From Diphasiastrum complanatum (taxonomy: Eukaryota > Streptophyta > Lycopodiopsida > Lycopodiales > Lycopodiaceae): DNA of 64,000 nucleotides. The DNA lies in the NCBI GenBank assembly GCA_029204225.1, contig CM055107.1, positions 51,291,227 through 51,355,226 on the forward strand, given 5' to 3'. Below are positions 21,711 to 34,800 of the stretch, one piece after another. Numbering within the stretch: position 1 is the stretch's first letter; each line of letters opens with the position of its first letter. The notes under the pieces are model-generated. The model was not told where the DNA came from. It was given only the letters and a program-made list of their open reading frames with translations, and searched no databases. The position numbers and the translations under genes are program-made.

Positions 21711-22150
21711 TACTGGGACTAGCCCTTATACCCCTAGGTACTGGGCCCTTGCCATTAAGGGCATGTCCTTATGGGACCCAAGTACCCTAACTTGCCCTAA
21801 TCTCTAGAAGGTTCAACTAAGGGCCTCTAGATAGTACATATAGGGCTATCATTTGTTGATTACATAGCTTATGCTATTTGGCACCCTGCGTGTGTAAGTC
21901 CAACCCGATGATCACATAGAGCATGCACTAGTGCCAAGTGATTGGAGTATACTGCAATATGTATTACGTATGGCCCCTTTGTAAATTGTCAGTTTGAAAC
22001 TTGATGATCTGGATTCTAAATCATGATATACATTGAATTTTGTGGTTTGTATACTTATTACTAGCTACATGTCACAAGTTACAGCTTACTACTTAGTACT
22101 TAGACTTTAGGACTTACAAGTTACAACTTGGCAAAATTGTCCCTTTCAAG
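21711..22150. other. Non-coding spacer with a repeated TE-like word
   Basis: No coding content. CCTGCGTGTGTAAG with CCAACCC and ATGAKCACAT (21885-21916) recurs at 39938-39970, so this is probably another element end. Confidence 0.4.
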
Positions 22151-22159
22151 CATTGTGAT

Positions 22160-22640
22160 CATCGGTGAGTACATGTTTGGCCATATCAGAGAGACCATGG
22201 AGGAGGTGGGGCCGGAGAATGTTGTGCATGTAATTTAAATTGCTTGTCCAGACTCCAATGTCAAATGTCAATGTTAAATACGGTGGTCATTATTTGAACT
22301 TTGAAATTTGAACTATAATATAATTGATAACAATTATTGAATTTTGATTCATCATTAAAGACTCAAGTTTAAGCATTGATGATCATTGATTACACAGGTC
22401 ATCGCAGACAATGAGTCAAATTGTGTGGCCATGGGAAGGCTCGTTAATGAGACCTATCCCCAAATCTTTTAAGACTCCCTGAGCTGCCCGATGCTTAGAC
22501 CTCCTTGTTGAGGATATGCTAAATTACCTTGGGTCAAGGAGACTGGGGGAACGCTATGGATGTCTCTATGATAGTAACATGAGGAACATGCACACCAAGA
22601 ACATCCGCTCCACCCATGCCATAAGCTTCTTGTTAGTCAT
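22160..22640 (+). pseudogene. Third hAT (DUF659) remnant
   Basis: EYMFGHIRETMEEVGPENVVH ends at a donor near 22228. A second block starts after ACACAG at 22398 with VIADNESNCVAMGRLV and TYPQIF, then in shifted frames PCAAH-like remains, KLPWVKET and RNMHTKN. This is the same DUF659 segment as 1430-1800 and 19030-19245. Stops and frameshifts show it is old. Confidence 0.7.
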
Positions 22641-22884
22641 ACACTCTAGACCCACTAATGAAGAAACTAACCAAATCTTATGTACGAACATCAAGGCAAT
22701 TCTTCTTTGTTATCTTCTTTTTGGTGACCAATCTTTTCTTCAAACCAGATTTTCAACCAAAGTTCGTAGAAAAAATAGCCTCCATGCAACTTTTTTGATA
22801 TGCTAGCAAATAAATGATCATTCTAGAATTTTGTAAGGTACCATCATATTTGCTATATAAAACAATATTGCATTTTAAACATAC

Positions 22885-25800
22885 CAAATCTGGGCTTCTA
22901 GAACCCAAAGCAACCAGAAGATTTGATGCAGCATGTTGCCACTCAGAATTGAGGTCCTTGCGTCACAATAAATTTAAAATGAGTCAAGTTTGTCCTTCAA
23001 ATCCTAGAACAATAGAAGTATGTCTATTCTAGTGCTCTCCAATACTGGTTACAAAACAAGTTCTAGCTCATGCTGCATAGTATAGCATAAAATCACTTTC
23101 CATCGAAACGTCAAAGAGTTAATAACTACCTTACTAATCATCATCTCTGATAAAGCCAGCTTGATCATCTTCTGCGTAGAATTATGATCCAGCTCTTGAT
23201 CAGCAATCACATTGACAGTGTGAGCCATGACATTGAGAACCCCCGCATGATACGTGCCTAGGTGACCACTTCGCTGTTTTTCTCCAACCAATCCATCCAT
23301 GTTACCATGTGTTCCAGAAATGTTCAATGGTATCATTATGAAAAAATCAACAACCGTATAGTTTTTGAAACTGCCATCAGTAATACATTTATATTGATGC
23401 AACAAATACATAATGTTAATTTACCCTCTTGCTCCCCCGAAGACTTGTTATACAAAAGTCCAACGTTGTAACAGCACTTCTGCATTACGATGCAATGCAT
23501 TCTCCTCAAAAATAACTCCACTAGTTGAACCATTTATACTAATCAGACGGTACTCCGCACACAAAGAACTTGTAAATGCGAGACAGATTAGATAGAGATA
23601 GAACTCAAACTCTTTAGCGTTCTCCTGCAGAGCTGTTGTTGCTGCCTCCCTAACAGTGGGTGATGTATCAGCAAGAGCTCCCACAAGCACTTGTATAACA
23701 ACTACACACAAGTTTACAGAATTTGGTTACTAGGAAAACAAGGTGCTATGGCTCTTTTAAGGGAGCTAACCTTAAAGGAAAATCTCTTTGAACTTTCTGA
23801 GCAGGAAAACACACTACTCATGCAAAATTCAGGTACTAAGCTGAGTCATAAACCTAAAACCGGTAGGCATTTTTTAATCTTGTGATTGTACAAATGGCAA
23901 GTTTGACATCACAAAGCCAAACAATGCTATGCCCATAGGTGGAACTCGATTCCAAAGAACTAGTTCTAATTCGTGTTCACCTTTTAATGGCCCCACTATG
24001 TCATGATCTGTAACAAAAAAACATTCTCTACTAGAGGCACTCGTTTCTTTTGAAACACATTATCTTGTATTCTCTCTCCAAAACAAAAGCCCTTCATTTC
24101 AATTATGAAAAATAGGTATAAAGGCAAATAATAAGATCTTATCAAGATTAAAGCCTAAAAAGCAATCACAATGATCAATCATTTGCCTGTGTCGTAAATA
24201 TACCTCTCAAAAACAAACTGAAAAAAGGTTGTTCAAAACCTCATGTAAAAAAATAACCTACTATGCAAATACTACGTAGCATCAAAATCACACAATGACA
24301 TAATCCACACATGAACTGGATCAAATAGACGACACTAATAGCAAATTTTATAAAAAACAAGATTATAATCCACAATTGAACTGGATCAAATAGACAATGA
24401 ACAACAACTTTATTCATAAAAAATAAAAGTCTAATGTTTTGAGCTGTGTTCAGCACATTCTCAAAACATAAGAGTAACACACTTTTCACTTCTACTTAGT
24501 TTCTAAAGGTAGCCTATGTATAGTTTAGCTATGCCCCAAGGATTCCATCCTTGCTTACAAAATTGATAAGTTATTCTTAAGAGTCAATTAAGAAGCTAGA
24601 AATCTTGATTAGTTGGACCCTAAGTACTCAAATTGGGCCGTAATGGGCTACCGTAGGCTGCAGGCAAGAGACAGAAACTCGAGAGAAAGAACACAAGAAA
24701 GATATGTCAACATATAGAAGGATAGTAATGTAGCTTCATATAAAGTATTATCGAAAATTGTGCATTCACCATATGTCTAATAAACCTTGTTCTACAAAGA
24801 CTAGTTCTTGTAAATTGCAATCAATATTCACAAGACTCACATCCGAAGTAGTTGGCATATCCATGGCAATTGATCTTTTTTATGGTGCTTGAACTAGCTT
24901 CAAATATTCTTTGCATTCACAAGCCACCATGCGTACAGATGTTGCTAATGTCACTTTCCATTGTACCTTGTCTGTTTGAGAATCACAATGAGTACTCAGA
25001 GTTGTCTTTCTTTATGGACAATCAATAATATGATCTGATGTGCAAGAGTTAACATCCATTTTCTGTGGCACAAGCTTCAATGCTCTTGTTGATGGATCAA
25101 ATTTGACAATTTGTTCTCCATTGCCAGAACTTACGAATGAAGCCACAATTGATCTAGAGCTAAGCTTTGAAAGCATCACATAAGCAAGACTCAACCCTAG
25201 AAAGCCTGAAAGAGAGAAAGATTAAGGACTCTAAAGAGAGATCAATATCATCAACTGAATAAAAGACTACAATGCTATATATACCCTACCAATGAACCCT
25301 AAAGTAGGAATTCAAAAATAGAGGAAGGCAGAAGATTTGGAGGGAAAATAGTGTGCCCACCCAATAGGAGGACCCCCACTCCAAATGACTATGACCAAGT
25401 CCTAAAAATGTGACCAAATAGGGCCCAAGGCCAGCCATATAGTCTAAGTGTCAATAATGAATAAAAAAGGGCCCAAGGCCTACTTATGCATAAAGTAAAG
25501 TAAATGTAAATGGACGTGGCGAATGTAATGAGCCGAGTCCATAACTCTCCCCGACACAAAAATAAGACCCAACTGCCGAAAAGAAACTGGATCAAACAGT
25601 AGCAAGCCCTGGTGGATCAACAACTAGAGCAGCATCTGATGTAGAGGAATCAACAAGTGCAGCAAGAGCACGAGCCTGATCCGCAAGTGACGGTGTATGA
25701 TAAAAGACATCAATAGGCTCCCATGTGGCCTCCTCAACAGGACGACCATCCCACTGGACCAAAAACTGAATCTGTCGGCGGCGTCGACTATGGTGCAGAC

Positions 25801-28800
25801 GGACCTGTAATATAGCAGCAGGTTAAAATGGAAACAACTCTAAGGCAATAGAAAACTCAGCATCACAAGGAGCGTCATCCTCAATAGCAGCATGGCAACC
25901 CTTCCAAACCAAGGGCCACATATAGCATGTAAATGTATAGCGGTGGTGTCCTTTAATTCTAGCTCTAGATCACACATGGGTCTTTAACCTACTTGTCATT
26001 ACTTGCCTAATTAGCACAAGTGGGATGCACTCTGTAAATAAAATGTTTTACCCCCATGTCTTATGCACACTTACAAGTTACAAGTATACAAGCCTTAAGG
26101 GATAAAATAGGCATTATATTTCAGCACCCCCCCTCAATGGCTATTTTGTTCATACAAACACCTAGCATGCTACGAAAATTTTCTCTACTAAGTGCCTTAG
26201 TAAAGATATTGCTGCTTGATCGTTGGTATCACAATACTCGAGCTGAATTTCTCCACTTTGTATCTTCTCTCGTAAGAAGTGTTGATCCACCTCAATATGC
26301 TTCGTACGAGCATGGTACACAGGATTTTTGGCTAGCTGGATACAACTCTGGCTATCGCAATAAAGAATAGTAGGACCATCCTGTGGGATCTGCACCTCCC
26401 CAAGAAGTCTCCTAAGCCATATAGCATCGCAGGTAGCTTTCAAAATTCACCGCTGCCCGGTACTCAACCTCTGTCGATGATAAGGTAACGGTGGGCTGTT
26501 TCTTGCTACACCAAGAAATGGCCCCAGAACCAAAGTTGAAAGTGTAACCTATGGTCGACTTCCGATCATCCCTATCACCAACCCAATCCGAATCGGTAAA
26601 GCCTCCAAGCTGGAGCTTCCCGTCATCTGTGTACTCAATCCCATAACAGGTTGTCCCCTTGACATACCTCAAAACCCTCTTAGCTGCTTTCCAATGGGCT
26701 TCAATTGGAGAGCTCATAAACTGGCTAGCCACACCAACCGCATAGGAAATGTCTATTTCGTAGTGGTGAGATAAATCAGGCTACCAACCAGTTGCCTATA
26801 AAGAGTCTCGTCCACAAAAAAAGTGCCATCATCTCTAGATGGCTTGCTGCTAGTATCAATGGGAGTAGATACGGGTTTGCAATCCTACAAGTTGAACCTG
26901 TTCAAGACTTCACATGCATAGTTAGCTTGGGAAATAAACACACAATTTTGCTTTTTCCAAACCTCCAAGCCTAGGCAATAGTGGATTAGACCCAAATCCT
27001 TCATTTCGAACTCATTTGATAAATGAGCCTTCACCTTTTCAATCAGCTTCCCATTGTTACCCGTGATGACCAAGTCATCCACATAGAGAACTGTCAAGAC
27101 AATGTTCCCATCTTCCTCCTTCACGAACAGGTTGCAATCTGAATGACTCTTTATAAATTGCTCCTTGGCAAAATAGTCGTCAATACAACTATACCAGGCC
27201 CTAGCTGCCTGCTTCAAACCATACAAGGCCTTCTTAAGCCTACATACCATAGTTTCCTTGCCCTTAGCCTCAAAGCCTTGTGGCTGATCCATGTAGACTT
27301 CTTCAGCCAACTGTCCATTGAGAGAAGCACTCTTCATGTCCATTTGATGGACCTCCCAACCCAAAAATGTAGCCAATGCTAAAACCAACCTGATAGAGAG
27401 TTAAACTCTCCAAGAGGGAGGATTTTTAAGAGCATGCCTTTGCTTCTAAGAAGAAGCAAAATTCAGCCAAGGACAAGAAGAAAGGAAAAGGCAAGAACAA
27501 GGGAGCACCACAAACACTTGATCAAGGAATGGAGAACTTGCAAATGTCAGAAGCACAATCCTCCTCGAATACCTCTTCCACACCTCAAAGGAAGGGGAAT
27601 TGCAATTACTGTGGTAAATATGGACACTTCGCGCTTGTGTGCAGGATGAAGCTTGCAGAGCAAAAGAAGGGCACAAAGAAGCAAGGAGGAAATGTTGTTG
27701 AGAGTGTTGCAAGAGAGGAGCAGAATGACATAAAGCAAGCTGAGTTATTTTCTGTTGCATTGGCCTCACAAGCTACAATAGGTGGTGGGTACATTGACTT
27801 GGGTGCTTCAAAGCACATGGGGATTGGTATGATACCTTTGTGGGGATTTGTGATGGACAAGAGGTGTGCCTAGGTGACAACTCAACACACAAGGTCAAGG
27901 AAAGGGCATAGTACCTGTAAAGCTTCCTTCCATCAGGAGAATTCAAAATCATTAAGAATGTCTTATATGTACCAAGACTTGCTAAAAATCTTCTTCCAAT
28001 AGGAGCTATCACTCAACAAAATATGAAAGTAGAATTTGATGCTACTTCTTGTCTTGTGTTGGATTTGAGTGATATAATGAAGGTTGTGGCCAAAGGATTG
28101 CAGGAAGATAATCTATACAGGTTGTACACTTCTATCCCTAGTCAGCATGCTTATACAACAAAAGGAAGTGATGTGGATAGGTTTTGGCATGAAAGGTATG
28201 GACATCTTGGCTACCAAAGCATGCAGGTGTTGAATTAGCATCATATGGTGGAGGGGCTTCCAGTTATTAAGCCAAGCTCTTAAGTTTGCAAGGCTTGCGC
28301 TATGGGAAAACAACAAAGACAAAAGTTTCCCAAGGAGAGCACCACCAGGGCAGCAGGTATACTTGATTTGGTGCATTCAGATATGTGGGGGCCAACCCAA
28401 ACCAGGTCTGCAGGGGGGGCATATTACTTTATGACCTTTATTGATGACTTCTCACGCAAGATTTGGATTTATTTCTTGAAGCAAAAATCTGAAGCATTCA
28501 AGTACTTTCAGTATTTCAAAACTTTGGTAGAAGAGCATTCAGGAAAGAAGATAAAGATGCTTAGGTCAGACGGTGGTGGAGAGTTCATTAAGACAGAATT
28601 TGTGGAATTCTGCAAGGCCAATGGAATCAAAAGGCAACTTACAGCTCCTCATACCCCTCAGCAAAATGGCGTAGCCGAGAAAAAGAACCAAACTATTGTG
28701 GAGTGTGCAAGGTGCATGCTCAAGGCAAACGGATTGCCCAACTTTTTTGGGGGCGAGGGCAATGCACACAGTGGTATTTCTGTTGAATAGAAGTCCAACT

Positions 28801-31800
28801 AAAGTTGTGGAAGGCAAGACTCCAGAAGAGGCATTAAGCCCAAGGTGGGCGCTTTGCGAGTGTTTGGTTGTATGACATATGCCCATTTTCCCAAGGATGA
28901 CAGGAAGAAACTGGATGCAAAATCAGCAAAGTGTATACAGTAAGGAAAGCAAAGCTTACTGACTTTACGATCTTACTAGCAGGAAGAGGATCCTAAGTCG
29001 AGATGTGATCTTTGAAGAAGATCTAACGCCTCCTATGGAGGAACATGAAAAGGAGGGTACAAGTGAATTTGTGCCAATATTTGATGATCCACATCCATAT
29101 ATTGAGGAGTCTCAGGATGATTATATGAGTGATCAAGAGGAAGAATTCGAGGAGACTAGGAGCGGAAGGAAAGGGGCAAAGTTGTTAAGTCTTATTCACC
29201 GTCTTCATCACCAACTGCAAGGAAGAAGTTTCCTAAGTGGTATTGGCAAACTGTGCAGGATGGTTTGATATTGGATGAGGGAGAGAGCAGCAATCCAGGG
29301 GCAAGGAGGTGTCAAAGGCAAACCCAGCAGCATGGACACCAGGAGACAAACATGCATAGAGGAGTATGACTCCATCGTCAAGAATGATATATGGGACTTG
29401 GTGAAGCTACCAAAAGGAAAGCGTCCTATTGGGTGTAAATGGGTCTATAGGAAAATCGGATGGGAGCATCAAAAAGCATAAGAAAGAATGTTGGAAGCTT
29501 GTGACAGGTGAGGAGCCTGTTCCAACGTCAAAGGATCTTAGATATCAGCATTCTGTGCTTGGAGAGGCTATTGCTGACAAAGACTTGGTGCCAATGGTTC
29601 TGAATAGCTTTGTCATATGCTTATCAGAACTTTGTGATGATGATATATGTGGGGGACAAAATCCCAGAAGAGGTATATGGTCTCTTGTTACATTGCTAAA
29701 GTTAGTGCCATCAAGCCGGCTGGCTTCACTCAGCATGCTCTCTGCAAGACTAGACATAACTGGATAGAACTAAAACACGAAAGGTAAATTGGGGTTTTCA
29801 CCCACCCAACTAGGGTATGCAGCCACTTGCTCAATAACCCTCAGCTTCTGGATTTGAAACTACCCCACTGTATGGCTGTCATAGCCCTTGTCCAAGATCC
29901 ACTCAAAACTTTCACTGAAGTTCCCACTGTAGAAAGCACCCTCTAGTTGTCGCAGAAAACTCAAAAAAATTTCTCCCAAATTAGAAAGTTTTAGGATCAC
30001 AGTACTCCTCTTGCCAACAGTACTCCAACCATGCAAATAGCACAGAGATCAGATGCCCCTACAGAAAGTGCGCCCTCCTCAAAGATAAGCTGCTCTCCAG
30101 GAATGGCAGGAATCTGATCAAAACAGGTCCAAGCTTTCACCACACCAAAGGCAACATAACATGCTCTGATACCATGACAAAATCCAAGGCCTAGCTATAG
30201 TATCATAACAACATAGTAAGCACACTATGAAAGCTTGAAAAAACCAACTATGGAGAAGAAGACAAAAGCAAGAGAGAGAGAACTTCAAAGCTCAGACAAC
30301 TTGAATGATTAGTAAAGGAGTAGGAGGGCGTGGAAACCCCTCCAAACCAAGGGCCACCAATAGCATGTAATGTATAGAGGTGGTGTCTTTCTAATTCTAG
30401 CTCTAGACCACACATGGGTCTTTAACCTACTTGTCATTACTTGTCTGATTAGCACAAGTGGCACTATGTACATAAAATGTTTTACCCCCATGTCTCATGC
30501 ACAACTTACAAGTTACAAGTATACAAGCCTTAAGGGGCAAAATAGGCATTATATTTCAACATGGCTAACCCAAGGAACATGCGAACATGATGAACATCAG
30601 TCGGAATAGGCCAATCCTGGATGATTATGAGGGTCCAGACGAATGTACCCATCACAAACAAGAAAACCAAGAAACTCGATCTCAGCAATAGTAAAAGAAC
30701 ATTTAGACAACTTAGCAAATAACTGGTGATGTACAAGTAACTGAAAAACATAGAAAAGGGGGGAAAGATGCTCAGCAAGAGACTGGCTAAAAATAAGAAT
30801 ATCATCAAAATAAACCAAGACACAACGACCAAGAAGCGGACGCATGATGTTATTCATCACATTCTCGAACGTAGGAGGACCACTAGTAACACCAAAAGGA
30901 AGCACACGAAATTCATATAAACCAAGGTGAGTACGAAAAGCAGTCTTATGTTCGTGAGAAGGGTGCATCTTAATTTGGTGATATCCAGAACGAAAATCTA
31001 TCTTAGAAAAGAGCTTAGAGGTACCGAGCTGGTCAAAGAGGTCATCCATGTGCAGAATAGGGTACTGATTACGAATAGTCAAACTATTTAAAGCACGATA
31101 ATCAATAAAAAAACGTTTGGTACCATCTTTCTTACTGACAAGGAGAACAGGGGCACCAAAAGGGTTGTGACTAGAAACAATGAGACCCTAATCTAACAAG
31201 GCAGTAATCTAGAGCTCAACCTCATCACGCTCAGATCTAGACATACGATAAGGGGGACGGGAAGGAGTAGAACCAGGATGCAAGTCAATATGGTGGTTCA
31301 CGTCACGTAATGGTGGTAGCGTTGTAGGTTCTGAAAAGACAAAAGCATACTGATGTAATAAGTCAGAGAAGAACAGCTACTGGAGTAGAAACTGGAGGAA
31401 CTGCTAATGCACGTTGAACACATAATAAGGCTGCACAATGAGCCTTCGGCAGGCTACGAATGAACTGCTTCCCACTGATTAGCTGAAAGTCTCCCTGAGA
31501 ATCATGCCAACAAGTGAGTGTGTAACTGCATCATGTACAAATGTCAATGTCTACTGTGTCAAGTCCAGTGTAACGGCCCCAGGAGAGGCAAACCAATCAG
31601 CAGCAAGGATAAGATCATAACATTATCCAAAAAAATCTCCCATGCAGTATGCCAATTCCTGAAACATCTGAGAACTAGGAAAAGAGTGTGAACTGGCAAC
31701 TTCAACTGTGAGAGGCTGTGGGAGGAGATTCATTGTACACTACAACTTTCAGTGTTTTGACAAGCTTACTGTTAGGGAGTGTAACCATTGGTATCAGAGC

Positions 31801-34800
31801 TTAGGGAGAACTCGTTCTAGACAGAGAAAAGGTCGTTCTAGAGAGAAAGTGCGAAAAAAATCAGCAAATTTTTGCCTTTTCTTGTGGGATTTTGGTAGGG
31901 AGATTGGAGGAGAGCTTTATTGGAGATTTGGCACAAAGCCTCCTCATAGGAGAGTGACCTACCACAATAGTACCTTCAGCCTATTTGCAGACCTGAGTAT
32001 ACGCAAATTCGCATTGATTTGGGGCTGTTTTCTTTTTCACTTATTTTCGGATTTTTGGAGCCATAAACAAATTTTCAGATTTCTCAACAATTGTTTGTCG
32101 ACAGTACTTACATCAATATTGTACCAAATTTCAGAATCAGGGAGAGCCTACTCCTTGCTTTTACTTTCTTTCCTATTCATTTTCTGAACTTTCCTTTGCA
32201 AGAATTCAAACTTTTCCTATTCTCTTTCATTTGTTTTTCTATTCTTCCTTTGCAAACATAGAAAATCTAGATGATCGTTTGAACATTCCTTCTCTTGTAA
32301 ATTCTCCTTCTTCCTTGCCTGCTAGTCCCGATCATGAGGGTCTACGAACTAAGGCGGAAAGAGTCATTGAAAACCCACAATCAGACTTGCAAGGTCGTCT
32401 AAAATTGGTGAAACAATCTTTGGCCAATGTCCAAAGTATCTTGCGGACCTTGGTGGGTGACATTCCTACGCCTTCTAATTTTCCTTCTTATGTTTTGACG
32501 ATATAGCGCTGATCAAGATGAGGGGACGAGTGGCTGGTCATGAGGTGATTGCCCTCTTTGACAAGGGCTCATCCCATAACATTATCAACTCCCAACTTAT
32601 CAAGAGATTGAAATTTCCCATGGTAACTTCAACCCATAGGGATATAGTCAAGATGGCTAATGGGAGGCTACTGAGACTTGGGATCGTCAAGTTGTACAGA
32701 TGCCCATAGCTATACAAGGGTACAAGGACAAATTAGACTTTGAAATAACTAGATTAGCACGTTTTGATATAGTGCTAGGCAAGTGCTAACATGCAACTAC
32801 AACCAACTATAGATTTTAATACGCATGTATATAAATTCAAGCATGAGGGTCTGTCTCATGTCTTGAGAGGTGAGAGGAAGTTGCTAGTTGGACCCCTCAT
32901 CTCAGCTACTCAATTAAAGAAAGTACCTTTGCAATATCTTTATTGTTGTTATGTGATGCATGGGAATGATTGTGGTGATGTATTGGTTATCCAATGCTTC
33001 ATGGACCTTTTCGAAACACCTTTTCAAAAAGGATTTGAAACAAGAAAGAATCGGCAAATCGGTTTTAGAGTTTTTTATTTTTTAGGAATTTTTTTCCTAG
33101 CCTTATATAATAGCAAAAACAAGTGCTTTTTTAGTGTTTAAATTGCAATGTATATTATAATCAATCAATGATCAATCTTGAATCCAATGGCGGTTTCGAA
33201 ATAGATGTACGTTGATTATCGTGCACTTAATAAGCTCACGATAAAGCATCGCTACTGATGCCACGATTTGATGACTTGTTGGACGCCTTGCAAGATGCAA
33301 GACTCTTTAGCAAGATAGATCTCAAGAGAGTTTACCATCATATTCGAATACGGGCAAAGGATGTCCATAAGACCACATTTAAGACTGGTTTGGACATTAT
33401 GAGTTTTTAGTCATCTCGTTTGAGCTTACTAATGCACCCACGACATCCATGCTGCTCATGAATGATATGAATTAGGCAATTTCGGTCATTCCCTAGGATT
33501 CTGCAAATTTTATCGCAGATTTGTGCTGGCCTTCTCCAAGTTAACTGCTGCTTTAACCAACTAGCTGTGTGGACAAGACCTAGAGGTTAGTTGGAATGAT
33601 GAGTCACAGAGGAATTTTGAGTTGCTGAAGGAGGCAATGGCAACTGTACCAATGCTCAAAATTGTGGACTCCCAAAAGCCTTTTACCCTTGAGACTGACA
33701 TGAACTGTGTAGCCATTGGAGTTGTGTTGAGTCAAAAAGGGAGACCTGTTGCTTTTGAGAGCAAGAAACTCACACCTGCTCAATAGAGATACCCCACACA
33801 TGAGCAAGAGTTGTATGGGATCATACCTGTGCTCAAGGTGCGGCGGCACATTTATATGGTGCTAAGTTTTATGTTTATGCTGACCACAATACCCTCAAGT
33901 ACTTTTGCAATTAGCCAGAGCCAAGAGGCTGCCAGGCGCGTTGGCCAAGTTGATGCAAGAATTTCATTTCAAAATTGACTATCACAAGGGTAAGGAGAAT
34001 TTCGCAAATCAAGAATCCAAATCTCCGTGACGCGGTATACTTTCTGCCCGCCACCATCCTTGTAAGCTCCCACCGCCCCCTCCATGTGTCCAAACAAGTC
34101 ATAGTCATGACGACCGTGATGGAAGGACTGAACATAGTCTATGATTGGTGGGCCACACTTCTCGTTAAGGAGTTGTAGGCCGCTTTCAAGCGCCCCTTTC
34201 GGATCGCCTGTGGTGGTCTAATCACTGTCATCGCCTTCGCTCACCTAGAAAACCTGCACACCTTCCCGCACTTCCCCCGCAGCTAGTTCATCTCCGAAGG
34301 ACGCACTCGCGCAACTATTGGCAGGCCAGCAGTCGCCCTCCTTCACCATAGCTAATGCATTATTTCATATGATGTATTAGATGGCCTTTACGGCATAGAA
34401 AGTGATATTGTAGCAGAGATCAAGCATGCTCAGCAATCAAATGAGCATTCCCAGCAAGTGTGGCCTAGTGCAATGTCATTACCTGTAATCCGGATGGTAC
34501 CACTCAGATGATGGGGCACACACTTATTTGGCATACGTCATTGATAATGGTATGCTTAAGAGAAATGGTAAGATGTACGTGCCATACGTGAATGGACTTC
34601 ATAAGAAGATCCTTCATGAGTGTCCCGATAGTCCTTACGCAGGGCATCTAGATATGAATAAGATGGCTAAGTTAGTTAGCCAACACTTTTTCTGGCCACA
34701 TATGCGGCGATACTCGTGTACATACAGCGTTGCTTGCCTTGTTAGGCGAACAAGGCGGAGCATGTAAGCCTTCAAGGTTTATCGCAATTCCTACAGATTC

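Larger units (their letters stand above)
25903..30561 (-). mobile_element. Rearranged Ty1/copia element inside chromovirus 2
   Basis: It has a full 5' LTR (30175-30561, minus orientation), primer site, gag start, and RT-RNase H on the minus strand next to a purine tract and a partial 3' LTR (25903-26126). The middle (about 27396-29690) is in the opposite orientation and out of order. The 3' LTR lacks about 170 bp, and the host chromovirus has lost its RNase H and integrase at the same junction. Confidence 0.85.

Noticed and set aside
22740-22790. Possible exon 5 of the HEAT-repeat gene (MEAIFSTNF on the minus strand)
   Set aside because: It resembles the next expected residues, but the acceptor phase does not fit exon 4 and a stop follows at once.
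25012-25205. Exon-like minus-strand ORF with a good CAG acceptor (GFLGLSLAYVMLSKLSS...)
   Set aside because: It lies just downstream of a TATA-like site in what is probably the 3' LTR of chromovirus 2, so it is more likely LTR sequence than a gene. No homologous family was recognised.
31708-32187. 159-codon ORF spanning the primer site of chromovirus 3
   Set aside because: It reads through the primer-binding site and leader and has no domain.
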